A DNA stretch of 10,070 nt, taken from positions 1 through 10,070 of the forward strand of contig JAFAAX010000198.1 of assembly GCA_023426345.1 (NCBI GenBank), given 5' to 3'. Shown piece after piece: positions 1-5,686 of this stretch (position 1 is the first letter of the stretch; the number at the start of each line of letters is the position of its first letter). Below the pieces are notes generated by a model, which was not told the origin of the DNA, searched no databases, and saw only the letters and a list, made by a program, of their open reading frames with translations. Source of the stretch: Actinomycetes bacterium (lineage in GTDB: Bacteria > Actinomycetota > Actinomycetes > Actinomycetales > Actinomycetaceae). The translations under genes and the position numbers were made by a program.

Positions 1-543
1 GAGCACGAACGGCCGCGCCGCCGCGCCGCCCGCCCACTCCACGGCGTCGGCCAGGTGGGCGACGCCCACGACGTCGATGCCCGGCACCAGCCGCGCCTCC
101 GCGACGCAGGAGTCCGGGACGACGACGCGGCCGGCTCCGGCCCGGGCGGCGGCGATCACGGACGGCAGGACGCCGGGGACCGCGCGGACCGCCCCGTCGA
201 GTCCGAGCTCCCCCACCCAGACCGTGTCCGCCAGGGCGGCGGCGGAGACCCTCCGGTTCGCGGCGAGCACGCTGATCGCGATCGCCAGATCGAAGCCCGA
301 CCCGTGCTTGGGCAGGCCGGCCGGCTGGAGGTTGACGGTCGTGCGCCGGTCGCCCATGCCGATGCCGCAGGACTGGACGGCGGCGCGCACCCGGTCGCGG
401 GCCTCCTTGAGTGAGGCGTCGGGCAGTCCGACCAGCACGAAGGCCACCAGCCCGGAGCCGACGTGGGTCTGGACCTCGACGAGGTGCCCCTCCAGCCCGA
501 CCAGGCTGACGGCGCGGGCGACCGCGACCTGCAGGTCGCTCAT
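1..543 (-). CDS. comM: ComM/YifB family Mg-chelatase-like AAA+ protein, N-terminal part
   Basis: The first 181 residues are present; the rest lies beyond the window start. ComM-type proteins are AAA+ helicases; in naturally competent bacteria ComM promotes branch migration during integration of incoming DNA. What is seen is the N-terminal ChlI-like domain, with conserved stretches VGLPDASLKEARDRVRAAV (38-56), NLQPAGLPKHGSGFDLAIA (71-89) and GELGLDGAVRAVPGVLP (111-127). The Walker A and B motifs should follow, so ATPase competence cannot be judged here. The ATG start at 543 overlaps the yraN stop as ATGA, implying translational coupling. A G-rich stretch at the end of yraN can serve as ribosome binding site. 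In actinobacteria dprA usually comes next, outside this window. Family assignment is firm; a role in competence here is inference. Confidence 0.93.
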   Translation of the reverse strand, partial: MSDLQVAVARAVSLVGLEGHLVEVQTHVGSGLVAFVLVGLPDASLKEARDRVRAAVQSCGIGMGDRRTTVNLQPAGLPKHGSGFDLAIAISVLAANRRVSAAALADTVWVGELGLDGAVRAVPGVLPSVIAAARAGAGRVVVPDSCVAEARLVPGIDVVGVAHLADAVEWAGGAAARPFVL

Positions 544-944
544 GGGGCCACCCCCCTCACCCAGGCGACCTCGGCCCCGGACAGGGCCTCCTCGACCGGA
601 GCCGGTGGCCCGGGCCTCCAGGGCGCCGTCACGGCGACCACGTCGAAGCGGACGGGACCGTGGGCGTCGTGCGCGGACAGCCAGGCGGCGGCCAGGCGCC
701 GCACCCGCGCGATCTTGCGGACGTCCACGGACTCCAGCGCCGACCCGAACCGGGAGCCGGTGCGCGTGCGGACCTCGACGATGACCAGGCCCCCGCCGTC
801 CGGGTCGGCCGCGACGATGTCGAGCTCCCCGCGCCGCCCGTCCCTCCAGTTGCGGTCGAGGACGCGCAGGCCGTGGTCCTCCAGCAGGCGGGCGGCCAGG
901 TCCTCCCCGGCCCGCCCCAGGTCCCTCCGATGCTCCGTGCGCAT
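540..944 (-). CDS. yraN: YraN family (UPF0102) nuclease-like protein
   Basis: A 134-residue protein of normal length for the UPF0102/YraN family, which has a Holliday-junction-resolvase-like, restriction-endonuclease-type fold; its biological role is not well defined. The family core is visible: RRGELDIVA at 37-45 supplies an acidic pair (Glu40, Asp42), and IVEVRTR at 55-61 supplies Glu57 and the following basic residues, together resembling an E-x-D...E-V-(R/K) nuclease site. A conserved FDVVAV strand lies at 100-105. The ATG start has a strong GGAGG (952-956) with 7-base spacing. The gene comes 158 bases after the DUF2469 gene and overlaps comM by four bases, so yraN and comM are probably co-transcribed. 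The neighbouring comM fits a DNA-processing role, but substrate and activity are not established. Confidence 0.92.
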   Translation of the reverse strand: MRTEHRRDLGRAGEDLAARLLEDHGLRVLDRNWRDGRRGELDIVAADPDGGGLVIVEVRTRTGSRFGSALESVDVRKIARVRRLAAAWLSAHDAHGPVRFDVVAVTAPWRPGPPAPVEEALSGAEVAWVRGVAP

Positions 945-1009
945 GGCCCCACCTCCGCGACCACGGTCGCAGGCGCCGCCGTCACGCCGCCACTGGGCCC
1001 CCCGCGTTC

Positions 1010-1063
1010 TGTGGACGGGGAAGAGCCCGGCCGCGGACTTGTGGACGGGGACCGCCTGTGGAC
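1010..1063 (-). promoter_or_regulatory. Cluster of three DnaA-box-like GTCCACA heptamers
   Basis: The gap between the DUF2469 gene and yraN contains GTCCACA three times in the same orientation on the minus strand (1010-1016, 1040-1046, 1057-1063). Two of them sit in an identical 11-base context, CCCCGTCCACA. The actinobacterial DnaA box as I remember it is TTGTCCACA, with pyrimidines tolerated at the first two positions; the two CCGTCCACA copies fit that relaxed form, the third is GTGTCCACA. Nothing else in the gap (945-1102) explains the repetition. It could be a DnaA-titration or regulatory site, or a binding site for another factor. Confidence 0.4.
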
Positions 1064-1102
1064 ACCCCGCGGGACGCCCTCGTCACCGCGGGAGGGAGGG
1101 GA

Positions 1103-1405
1103 TCACAGGACGTCGAGCTCCGGCTTGTTGAGCTCCTCGACGTTGACGTCCTTGTAGGTGATGACGCGCACGGACTTCACGAAGCGCGAGGACCGGTAGA
1201 TGTCCCAGACCCAGGCGTCGGTGAGGGTGAGCTCGAAGAAGACGTCCTGCCCGACGGGGCGGGCCTGCACATCGACCTTGTTGCACAGGTAGAACCGGCG
1301 CTCCGTCTCGACGACGTAGCTGAACAACCCCACCACGTCGCGGTACTCCCGGAAGAGTTCCAGTTCCAGGTTGTTCTCGTAGCCCTCGATATCGTCACTG
1401 CTCAC
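1103..1405 (-). CDS. DUF2469 family protein of unknown function
   Basis: A 100-residue acidic protein that matches the actinobacterial DUF2469 family, typically about 100 residues and found just after rnhB. The hallmark segment REYRDVVGLFSYVVETERRF lies at 19-38, followed by a region rich in Val, Phe and Asp (FFELTLTDAWVWDIY, 56-70). No signal peptide, membrane segment or catalytic motif is apparent. I chose the GTG at 1405 because it gives the usual family N-terminus (SSDDIEGYE) and overlaps the rnhB stop as GTGA; the frame stays open upstream into rnhB, but that extension is out-of-frame rnhB sequence. Function is unknown. The tight coupling to rnhB suggests co-expression and perhaps a related role in nucleic-acid maintenance, which is inference. 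Confidence 0.9.
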   Translation of the reverse strand: MSSDDIEGYENNLELELFREYRDVVGLFSYVVETERRFYLCNKVDVQARPVGQDVFFELTLTDAWVWDIYRSSRFVKSVRVITYKDVNVEELNKPELDVL

Positions 1406-2130
1406 GGGACCATCATGCCCGATCCGGACGTCCGGGGCGTCATCGGGGGGACCGGGTTCACCCCGGGCAGACGCCAGGAGACGCGGTGGAGGGGGCCGGG
1501 CCCGCGCTCGGCGAGCGCCCGGACGTGGGCGGGCGAGGCGTAGCCCTTGTTGTGCGCCCAGTCGTAGCCCGGGTCGTTGAGGGCGCACATCCAGGCGTCC
1601 CGCGCGACCTTCGCCAGCACGGAGGCCGCCGAGACGACGGCGCAGGAGGCGTCGGCGCGCACGCGCGTGACCACGGGCAGCCCGAGCTCCGGCCACGAGG
1701 GCCCGTCCGCCTGCCCGACGTCCGCGAAGAGATCCCCGGCGGGCGAGCTCAGCCAGTCGTGGGATCCATCCAGCAGGACCACGCCGGGCGCCCATCCGGC
1801 GGCGCGCACCTCGTCCAGGGCCCGCCGCCCGGCCAGGCGCAGCGCGCCCACGATCCCGAGGCGGTCGACGTCGCGGGCCTCCGCCCATCCCACGGCCGTG
1901 GCGAGCGACCAGGACCGGCATGGACCGCACAGGCCCTCCCGACGCCGGGGCGTCAGCATCTTCGAGTCGGTGAGCCCCTCCGGAGGCTCGCCGCAGGCGC
2001 CGTCCACCACGGCGACGCCGACGGCCACCGGTCCGGCCAGCGCGCCGCGGCCGACCTCGTCCATGCCGGCGACGACGCCGTAACGGGCGGCCAGCTCCAA
2101 CTCGGTCCGGCGGGAGGCCGTCCGGATCAC
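1402..2130 (-). CDS. rnhB: Ribonuclease HII
   Basis: RNase HII cleaves the RNA strand of RNA-DNA hybrids and single ribonucleotides embedded in DNA, starting ribonucleotide excision repair in the cytoplasm. The 242-residue protein has the four expected acidic residues: Asp24 and Glu25 in GMDEVGRGALAGPV (22-35), Asp121 in LLDGSHDW (119-126) and Asp160 in RAD just before SAASVLAKVARD (167-178). WAHNKGYASPAHV (191-203) is the family's substrate-binding-side motif. The GTG start at 2130 overlaps the lepB stop as GTGA, and its own stop overlaps the next gene in the same way, so lepB, rnhB and the DUF2469 gene appear translationally coupled. An earlier in-frame ATG inside lepB would add a basic low-complexity extension and is unlikely. 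Confidence 0.96.
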   Translation of the reverse strand: MIRTASRRTELELAARYGVVAGMDEVGRGALAGPVAVGVAVVDGACGEPPEGLTDSKMLTPRRREGLCGPCRSWSLATAVGWAEARDVDRLGIVGALRLAGRRALDEVRAAGWAPGVVLLDGSHDWLSSPAGDLFADVGQADGPSWPELGLPVVTRVRADASCAVVSAASVLAKVARDAWMCALNDPGYDWAHNKGYASPAHVRALAERGPGPLHRVSWRLPGVNPVPPMTPRTSGSGMMVP

Positions 2131-2843
2131 TGCCCGCCCCCGGAGGAGGCGTCGGGCACCGCGTCGAACACCTCGCGCCCGCCCAGGGAGGCCCAGTGGT
2201 CGAGCGGCCAGATCACCCACCGGGCCCGTCCGACGATCGAGGAGACGGGGACGAAGGCCGTCTGCCCGGCCGCGAGATGGGCCCGCGAGTCCGCGGAGTG
2301 CCCGCGGTTGTCGCCCATCACCCAGACCGTGCCCTCCGGCACGGTGACGTCAAAGGGCGTCGTCGAGGGCGACTGCCCGGCCGCCAGGTAGGGCTCGTCC
2401 AGGGGGACGCCGTTGACCGCGATGCGCCCGGACGCCGTGCAGCAGGTCACGTGATCCCCGCCCACGCCGATGACGCGCTTGACGAGGGTCTGCTCGCCGT
2501 TGTCCGGCACGAGGCCGACGAACTCCCCGATGTCGCGCAGCGCGCCCGCGGCGCCGCCGTCCTGGATGGCGGGCAGCCAGCCCAGGGTGTCGTCGAAGAC
2601 CACGACGTCGCCCCGGTGGATGTCCCCGGTCCACTGCGAGATCCGCGAGACGGCGACGCGGTCGCCCTCCACCAGCGTGTCGTGCATCGACTCCGACGGG
2701 ATCCAGAAGACCTGGACGACGAAGGCCCTCAGCAGGGAGGAGAGGACGAGCGCGATGACGACGATCAGGCCGATCTCCTTAAGCCAGGAGAGCCGGCCCG
2801 AGCCCGCGCCGCGGCCGTCGGCCGCCCGCCCCTGGTCCGCCAT
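2127..2843 (-). CDS. lepB: Signal peptidase I
   Basis: Type I signal peptidase removes signal peptides from exported proteins on the outer face of the cytoplasmic membrane. The protein has 238 residues: a polar, Gly/Arg-rich cytoplasmic head (1-20), one transmembrane segment (about 23-46), then the S26 catalytic domain. The Ser-Lys dyad is visible as Ser52 in PSESM (49-53) and Lys122 in LVKRVIGVGGD (120-130). The box with MGDNR (176-180) and SADSR (183-187) is intact. A single N-terminal membrane anchor is the Gram-positive arrangement, unlike the two in E. coli LepB. The ATG is preceded by a G-rich ribosome binding site (GGGGGGA). The gene lies 31 bases after rplS and is probably transcribed with it. 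Whether the genome has other signal peptidases cannot be seen here. Confidence 0.97.
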   Translation of the reverse strand: MADQGRAADGRGAGSGRLSWLKEIGLIVVIALVLSSLLRAFVVQVFWIPSESMHDTLVEGDRVAVSRISQWTGDIHRGDVVVFDDTLGWLPAIQDGGAAGALRDIGEFVGLVPDNGEQTLVKRVIGVGGDHVTCCTASGRIAVNGVPLDEPYLAAGQSPSTTPFDVTVPEGTVWVMGDNRGHSADSRAHLAAGQTAFVPVSSIVGRARWVIWPLDHWASLGGREVFDAVPDASSGGGQ

Positions 2844-2874
2844 GCGCGCCGTCCCCCCGGTGCCCGGGTGAGGA

Positions 2875-3234
2875 TCAGTCCTCGGCCGCGTAGTCGCGGT
2901 ACTCCTTGATCTTCGCGGCCTTGCCGTGCCGATCGCGCAGGTAGTACAGCTTCGCGCGGCGGACGTCGCCGCGGGTGACGACCTCGATGTGGTCGATGGA
3001 CGGCGAGTGCACCGGGAAGGTGCGCTCCACGCCGACCCCGAAGGAGACCTTACGGACCGTGAAGGTCGAGGTCACGCCGTGGCCGCGACGGCCGATGACG
3101 ACGCCCTGGAAGATCTGGATGCGGGACCGGGTGCCCTCGACGACCTTGACGTGCACCTTGACGGTGTCGCCGGCTCGGAAGTTCGGGATGTTGTCGCGCA
3201 GCGAGGCCGCGTCGACCGCGTCGAGCTTCTGCAT
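2875..3234 (-). CDS. rplS: 50S ribosomal protein L19
   Basis: L19 sits at the 30S-50S interface of the ribosome. The 119-residue protein is full length for the family, with the N-terminal LDAVDAASLRDNIPNFRAGD (4-23), the core VHVKVVEGTRSRIQIFQGVV (27-46) and the C-terminal signature VRRAKLYYLRDRHGKAAKIK (91-110). I chose the ATG at 3234: GAGGA (3241-3245) lies six bases upstream of it, whereas the GTG at 3240 abuts the same GAGGA and would add only two residues. The gene follows a 177-base gap after trmD with its own likely promoter and a structured leader, so its expression can be uncoupled from trmD. lepB follows after 31 bases. Assignment is certain; the start is the only ambiguity. Confidence 0.98.
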   Translation of the reverse strand: MQKLDAVDAASLRDNIPNFRAGDTVKVHVKVVEGTRSRIQIFQGVVIGRRGHGVTSTFTVRKVSFGVGVERTFPVHSPSIDHIEVVTRGDVRRAKLYYLRDRHGKAAKIKEYRDYAAED

Positions 3235-3240
3235 GTTCAC

Positions 3241-3360
3241 TCCTCAACGCCCCTGCCGCAGGCCAGTCGCGCCGATCCGGCAGGCCCGGGGCCTGCGTCC
3301 GTCTCGCGGGTCCGACGCCTCGGCGTCCCCCTGCGGCAGGTTGCGCCGCGCCGGGCCCAG
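3241..3360 (-). promoter_or_regulatory. Structured 5' leader of rplS, candidate L19 autoregulatory element
   Basis: Downstream of the putative rplS promoter the leader contains CCTGCCGCAGG (3330-3340) and, near the ribosome binding site, its exact reverse complement CCTGCGGCAGG (3252-3262). Pairing them gives an 11-bp stem enclosing two local hairpins: one with arms at 3314-3318 and 3323-3327, and a GCAGGCC/GGCCTGC hairpin within 3280-3296. The result is a three-way junction ending seven bases before GAGGA. Each 11-mer is also nearly self-complementary, so alternative short hairpins compete. Autoregulatory L19 leaders are known in Bacillus relatives; that this is a functional counterpart is inference. 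Confidence 0.45.
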
Positions 3361-3366
3361 CGCCCC

Positions 3367-3395
3367 AGTCTGCCACATCCCGCGCCCGGGCCCAA
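3367..3395 (-). promoter_or_regulatory. Putative promoter of rplS
   Basis: On the minus strand TTGGGC (3390-3395) and CAGACT (3367-3372) are separated by 17 bases, as expected for -35 and -10 elements of a housekeeping sigma factor. The -10 lies in GTGGCAGACTGG (3365-3376), which matches 10 of 12 bases with the element before rpsP. It lies between the trmD stop and rplS and predicts a leader of roughly 125 bases. Prediction by eye only. Confidence 0.5.
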
Positions 3396-3411
3396 GGCGG
3401 CGACGGCCCGG

Positions 3412-4818
3412 TCAGTCGACGGCGGGCGTGACGTTGCGCACGAGGATGTCGTCGATGTTGGCCACCCGCCCCACCATGAAGGTGCGCCGGCCCGCCACCG
3501 CGAAGCCGTGATGGCGGTAGAAGCGCCGGGCCCGCTTGTTCGCGATGTTCGTGCCCAGGACGATCTGCGAGTTGCGGGCGCGGGCCTCCACGTCCGCCAC
3601 CGCGCGCTCGAGCAGCGCCCCCGACACGCCGGAGCCGTGCCACTCGGGGCGGACGTAGCACTTCGAGAGGTACGCGGCGCCCAGCTCGATGCGCCCGGGC
3701 CGGACCAGGTCCGCGGGCATGCCGTCGGGGCCGCCGAGGATGGTCAGCGTGTACCCGATGAGCGACGGGTCCGCGCCCGCCGCCTCGACGACCAGGATCC
3801 GGTGGTCGGCGGGGTCGGCGAGCATCCGCTCGAACTCCCCGGCCGACAGGTGCTCGTCCATGAACGCCTCGATGTCGTCCTCCCCCAGGTGCTCGGGGCA
3901 GGCCAACGGGAACGTGTCGCGGGCGAGGCGGGCGAGGGCCCCGGCCTCTCCGGGGCGGGCCGCCCGCAGCGCCACGTCGGCCCGCCGGGGCACCAGCACG
4001 CGTCCCGCGCCGGCCAGGACCTCCCGGTCGCGTCCGTCCAGGGCGGCGGGGTCCAGAGCGTCGACGAGGTCGGGGCGGCGGCGCGCGGTGCGCACAAGCG
4101 CGCGGTCGCGCCGCCACCGCGCGATGCGCGCGTGGTCCCCGGAGACCAGCGCCTCCGGGGCGTCCAGGCCCCGCCAGGAGCGCGGCCGGGTGTAGACGGG
4201 GTACTCGAGCAGCCCGCCGTCGGCGTAGGACTCCTCGACGAGCGACTCGGGATTGCCCAGGACGCCGTCGAGCAGCCGCCCGACGGCCTCGACGAGGACC
4301 AGGGCCGCGACCTCGCCGCCGTTGAGCACGTAGTCGCCGATCGAGTACTCGAGGACCTCGATCTCCTGGTCGCGGTAGTGGTCCGCCACGCGCTGATCGA
4401 TGCCCTCGTAGCGCCCGCAGGCGAGAACGAGCTGGTCCGCCCCCGCGAGATCCTGCGCGATCCGCTGGGTGAGCGGGACGCCGCCCGGGGTGGGCACGGC
4501 CAGGACGCGCCGCGGGCCGTCCTCCCCCGACGAGGGCGCCCCCGCGGGGCCGGGTCCGTCGTCCGGGTGCCCCTTGGCGTCGTCGGGGGCGAGGCCGAGC
4601 GTGGAGTCCAGCGCGCGGCCCCAGATGTCGGGCCGCATCACCATCCCGGCGCCCCCGCCGTAGGGGGGCGCGTCGACCGTGCGGTGCCGGTCCGTCGTCC
4701 AGTCGCGCAGGTCGTGGACGTGCATGTCGAGGAGGCCCGCCTCCCGGGCCTTCCCCAGCAGGGACACGTCGAGGACCCGGAAGTACTCCGGGAAGATCGT
4801 CACCAGGTCGATGCGCAT
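3412..4818 (-). CDS. trmD: TrmD tRNA (guanine37-N1)-methyltransferase fused to a C-terminal GNAT acetyltransferase domain
   Basis: TrmD methylates N1 of G37 next to the anticodon using S-adenosylmethionine, preventing +1 frameshifting. This protein has 468 residues; stand-alone TrmD has about 230-270. Residues 1-260 are TrmD: PYGGGAGMVM (52-61), the knot segment LACGRYEGIDQRV (132-144), EYSIGDYVLNGGE (157-169), YTRPRSWRG (209-217) and LVSGDH (224-229). Arg181 corresponds to E. coli Arg154, but the position of E. coli Asp169 appears to be Glu196. About 25 Gly/Pro/Asp-rich residues (76-102) form an extended loop before the knot. Residues about 278-468 resemble a GNAT acetyltransferase: YLSKCYVRPEWHGSGVSGAL (383-402) is the acetyl-CoA-binding motif, and NIANKRARRFYRHHGF (424-439) the motif-B region. 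There is no stop or ribosome binding site between the parts. The ATG overlaps the rimM stop by one base. The acetylation target is unknown. Confidence 0.94.
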   Translation of the reverse strand: MRIDLVTIFPEYFRVLDVSLLGKAREAGLLDMHVHDLRDWTTDRHRTVDAPPYGGGAGMVMRPDIWGRALDSTLGLAPDDAKGHPDDGPGPAGAPSSGEDGPRRVLAVPTPGGVPLTQRIAQDLAGADQLVLACGRYEGIDQRVADHYRDQEIEVLEYSIGDYVLNGGEVAALVLVEAVGRLLDGVLGNPESLVEESYADGGLLEYPVYTRPRSWRGLDAPEALVSGDHARIARWRRDRALVRTARRRPDLVDALDPAALDGRDREVLAGAGRVLVPRRADVALRAARPGEAGALARLARDTFPLACPEHLGEDDIEAFMDEHLSAGEFERMLADPADHRILVVEAAGADPSLIGYTLTILGGPDGMPADLVRPGRIELGAAYLSKCYVRPEWHGSGVSGALLERAVADVEARARNSQIVLGTNIANKRARRFYRHHGFAVAGRRTFMVGRVANIDDILVRNVTPAVD

Positions 4819-5327
4819 CAGGCGCGACCCTCCGCGTCCGGGTCCTCGAACAGGCCCGCGGGGGCGTCGATGACGACGCTGCCGCCCGCCACGTCGACGA
4901 CGGGCACGAGCGCGCGCACGAAGGGCACCATCACCTCGCGTCCGGCGTGGTCGACGAGCAGGAGGTCCTGGGCGGCCCCGGCCCGCAGGCCCGTCACCGT
5001 TCCCAATGGCTCCCCGCCCGGGGCGACCGCGCGCAGGCCGGCCAGTTGGTGGGGGTACCAGGCGTCGTCCTCCTCGACGGCCTCGACGAGGAGCTCCGCC
5101 CCGCGCAGCGCCTCCGCGTCCTCGCGGGTCTCGATCTCCTCGAACCGCGCGTACACGCGGTCCTTCTGGGTGCGCAGGGCCGCCACCGTCAACCGGGGCC
5201 GGCTCGGGTCCGACGTTCCCACCCGCTCCCCCGGCGCGAGCCGCTGCGGGGAGTCCGTGCGGACGTCCAGGACGACCTCTCCGCGCAGTCCGTGCGCGGG
5301 TCCGACGATCGCCGCCCTCAGTTCCAT
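4818..5327 (-). CDS. rimM: 16S rRNA processing/ribosome maturation factor RimM
   Basis: RimM binds S19 and helps assemble the 30S head and process 16S rRNA. The 169-residue protein has the usual two parts: an N-terminal barrel with the signature GPAHGLRGEVVL (9-20), and a C-terminal PRC-barrel (about 88-162) with WYPHQLAGL (90-98), LGTVTGL (108-114) and VPFVRALVPVVDV (134-146). The linker between them is acidic (EIETREDAEALRGAE). The ATG is preceded by a G-rich ribosome binding site, GGGGGTG. A -10-like TAGGAT about 33 bases upstream and a hairpin before that suggest its own transcription start. The stop overlaps the trmD start as TGATG, coupling the two genes. The rimM-trmD pairing is nearly universal in bacteria. 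Confidence 0.95.
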   Translation of the reverse strand: MELRAAIVGPAHGLRGEVVLDVRTDSPQRLAPGERVGTSDPSRPRLTVAALRTQKDRVYARFEEIETREDAEALRGAELLVEAVEEDDAWYPHQLAGLRAVAPGGEPLGTVTGLRAGAAQDLLLVDHAGREVMVPFVRALVPVVDVAGGSVVIDAPAGLFEDPDAEGRA

Positions 5328-5360
5328 GGCACCCCCAGGTGTTGTCCGTCCGGCCGGTCC

Positions 5361-5366
5361 ATCCTA
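5361..5366 (-). promoter_or_regulatory. Putative -10 element for rimM-trmD
   Basis: TAGGAT followed by GG on the minus strand fits an actinobacterial TANNNT -10 and the YASNNTGG pattern seen before rplS, rpsP and ffh. It predicts a 5' leader of about 27 bases before rimM. No convincing -35 is present, because the expected position falls on the edge of the hairpin at 5387-5418. Confidence 0.4.
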
Positions 5367-5386
5367 TCGGCGCCGGTCCGCACGGC

Positions 5387-5418
5387 GGAGGGGCCCGGGA
5401 TCGCTCCCGGGCCCCTCC
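5387..5418 (-). terminator. Perfect 14-bp GC-rich hairpin between khpA and rimM
   Basis: Positions 5387-5400 (GGAGGGGCCCGGGA) pair perfectly with 5405-5418, leaving a four-base loop. The hairpin begins 26 bases after the khpA stop and no T-tract follows on the minus strand, as is common in high-GC actinobacteria. It probably ends or attenuates the rpsP-khpA transcript, or protects its 3' end; rimM has a -10-like site just beyond it. Confidence 0.6.
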
Positions 5419-5444
5419 AGATGATCAGTCGTGCGCCCGAGGGC

Positions 5445-5684
5445 TCACTCGCGGTCCGTGTCGACGACGTCGACGCGGATGGGCCCGCGCGTGGAGAGCG
5501 CCCCGATGACGGTGCGCAGCGCGCGGGCGGTGCGGCCTCCGCGCCCGATGACGCGGCCGAGGTCCTCGGGGTTCACACGGACCTCGAGGAGCTGTCCGCG
5601 CCGCTGGCTGCGCGACGCGACCCGGACGTCCTCCGGGTGGTCGACGATGCCGCCGACCAGATGCTCCAGGGCGTCGGCGAGCAT
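5445..5684 (-). CDS. khpA: KH-domain RNA-binding protein KhpA
   Basis: A 79-residue protein consisting of one KH domain. The RNA-binding GxxG loop is visible in GRVIGRGGRTARALR (43-57), preceded by the strand LLEVRVNPEDLG (32-43). In Gram-positive bacteria KhpA pairs with KhpB/Jag as an RNA chaperone affecting cell division and expression of target genes. It is encoded between rpsP and rimM in many bacteria, as here. The ATG at 5684 gives the usual N-terminus (MLADALEHLV) and starts two bases after the rpsP stop, so the two are co-transcribed. The frame is open far upstream, but that part is the out-of-frame rpsP sequence and is Arg/Gly-rich junk. KhpB is not in this window. Confidence 0.93.
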   Translation of the reverse strand: MLADALEHLVGGIVDHPEDVRVASRSQRRGQLLEVRVNPEDLGRVIGRGGRTARALRTVIGALSTRGPIRVDVVDTDRE

Positions 5685-5686
5685 GA

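Noticed and set aside
1010..1063. A replication origin
   Set aside because: Only three imperfect DnaA-like sites, no AT-rich unwinding region, and none of dnaA, dnaN or rpmH nearby; at most a DnaA-binding regulatory cluster.
1103..1930. A 275-residue reading of the DUF2469 frame
   Set aside because: The extra N-terminal part is Arg/Gly-rich out-of-frame rnhB sequence; the family N-terminus begins at the GTG at 1405, which also overlaps the rnhB stop.
3412..4000. A separate acetyltransferase gene downstream of trmD
   Set aside because: No stop codon ends TrmD before the GNAT region and I see no convincing start with a ribosome binding site at the domain boundary, so a fusion is the simpler reading.
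2926..5424. An 832-codon open frame on the plus strand
   Set aside because: It lies antisense to rplS, trmD and rimM, has no recognisable domain, and its make-up (Arg/Ala/Gly/Val/Asp/His-rich) is the usual shadow of GC-rich genes with GC-biased third positions.
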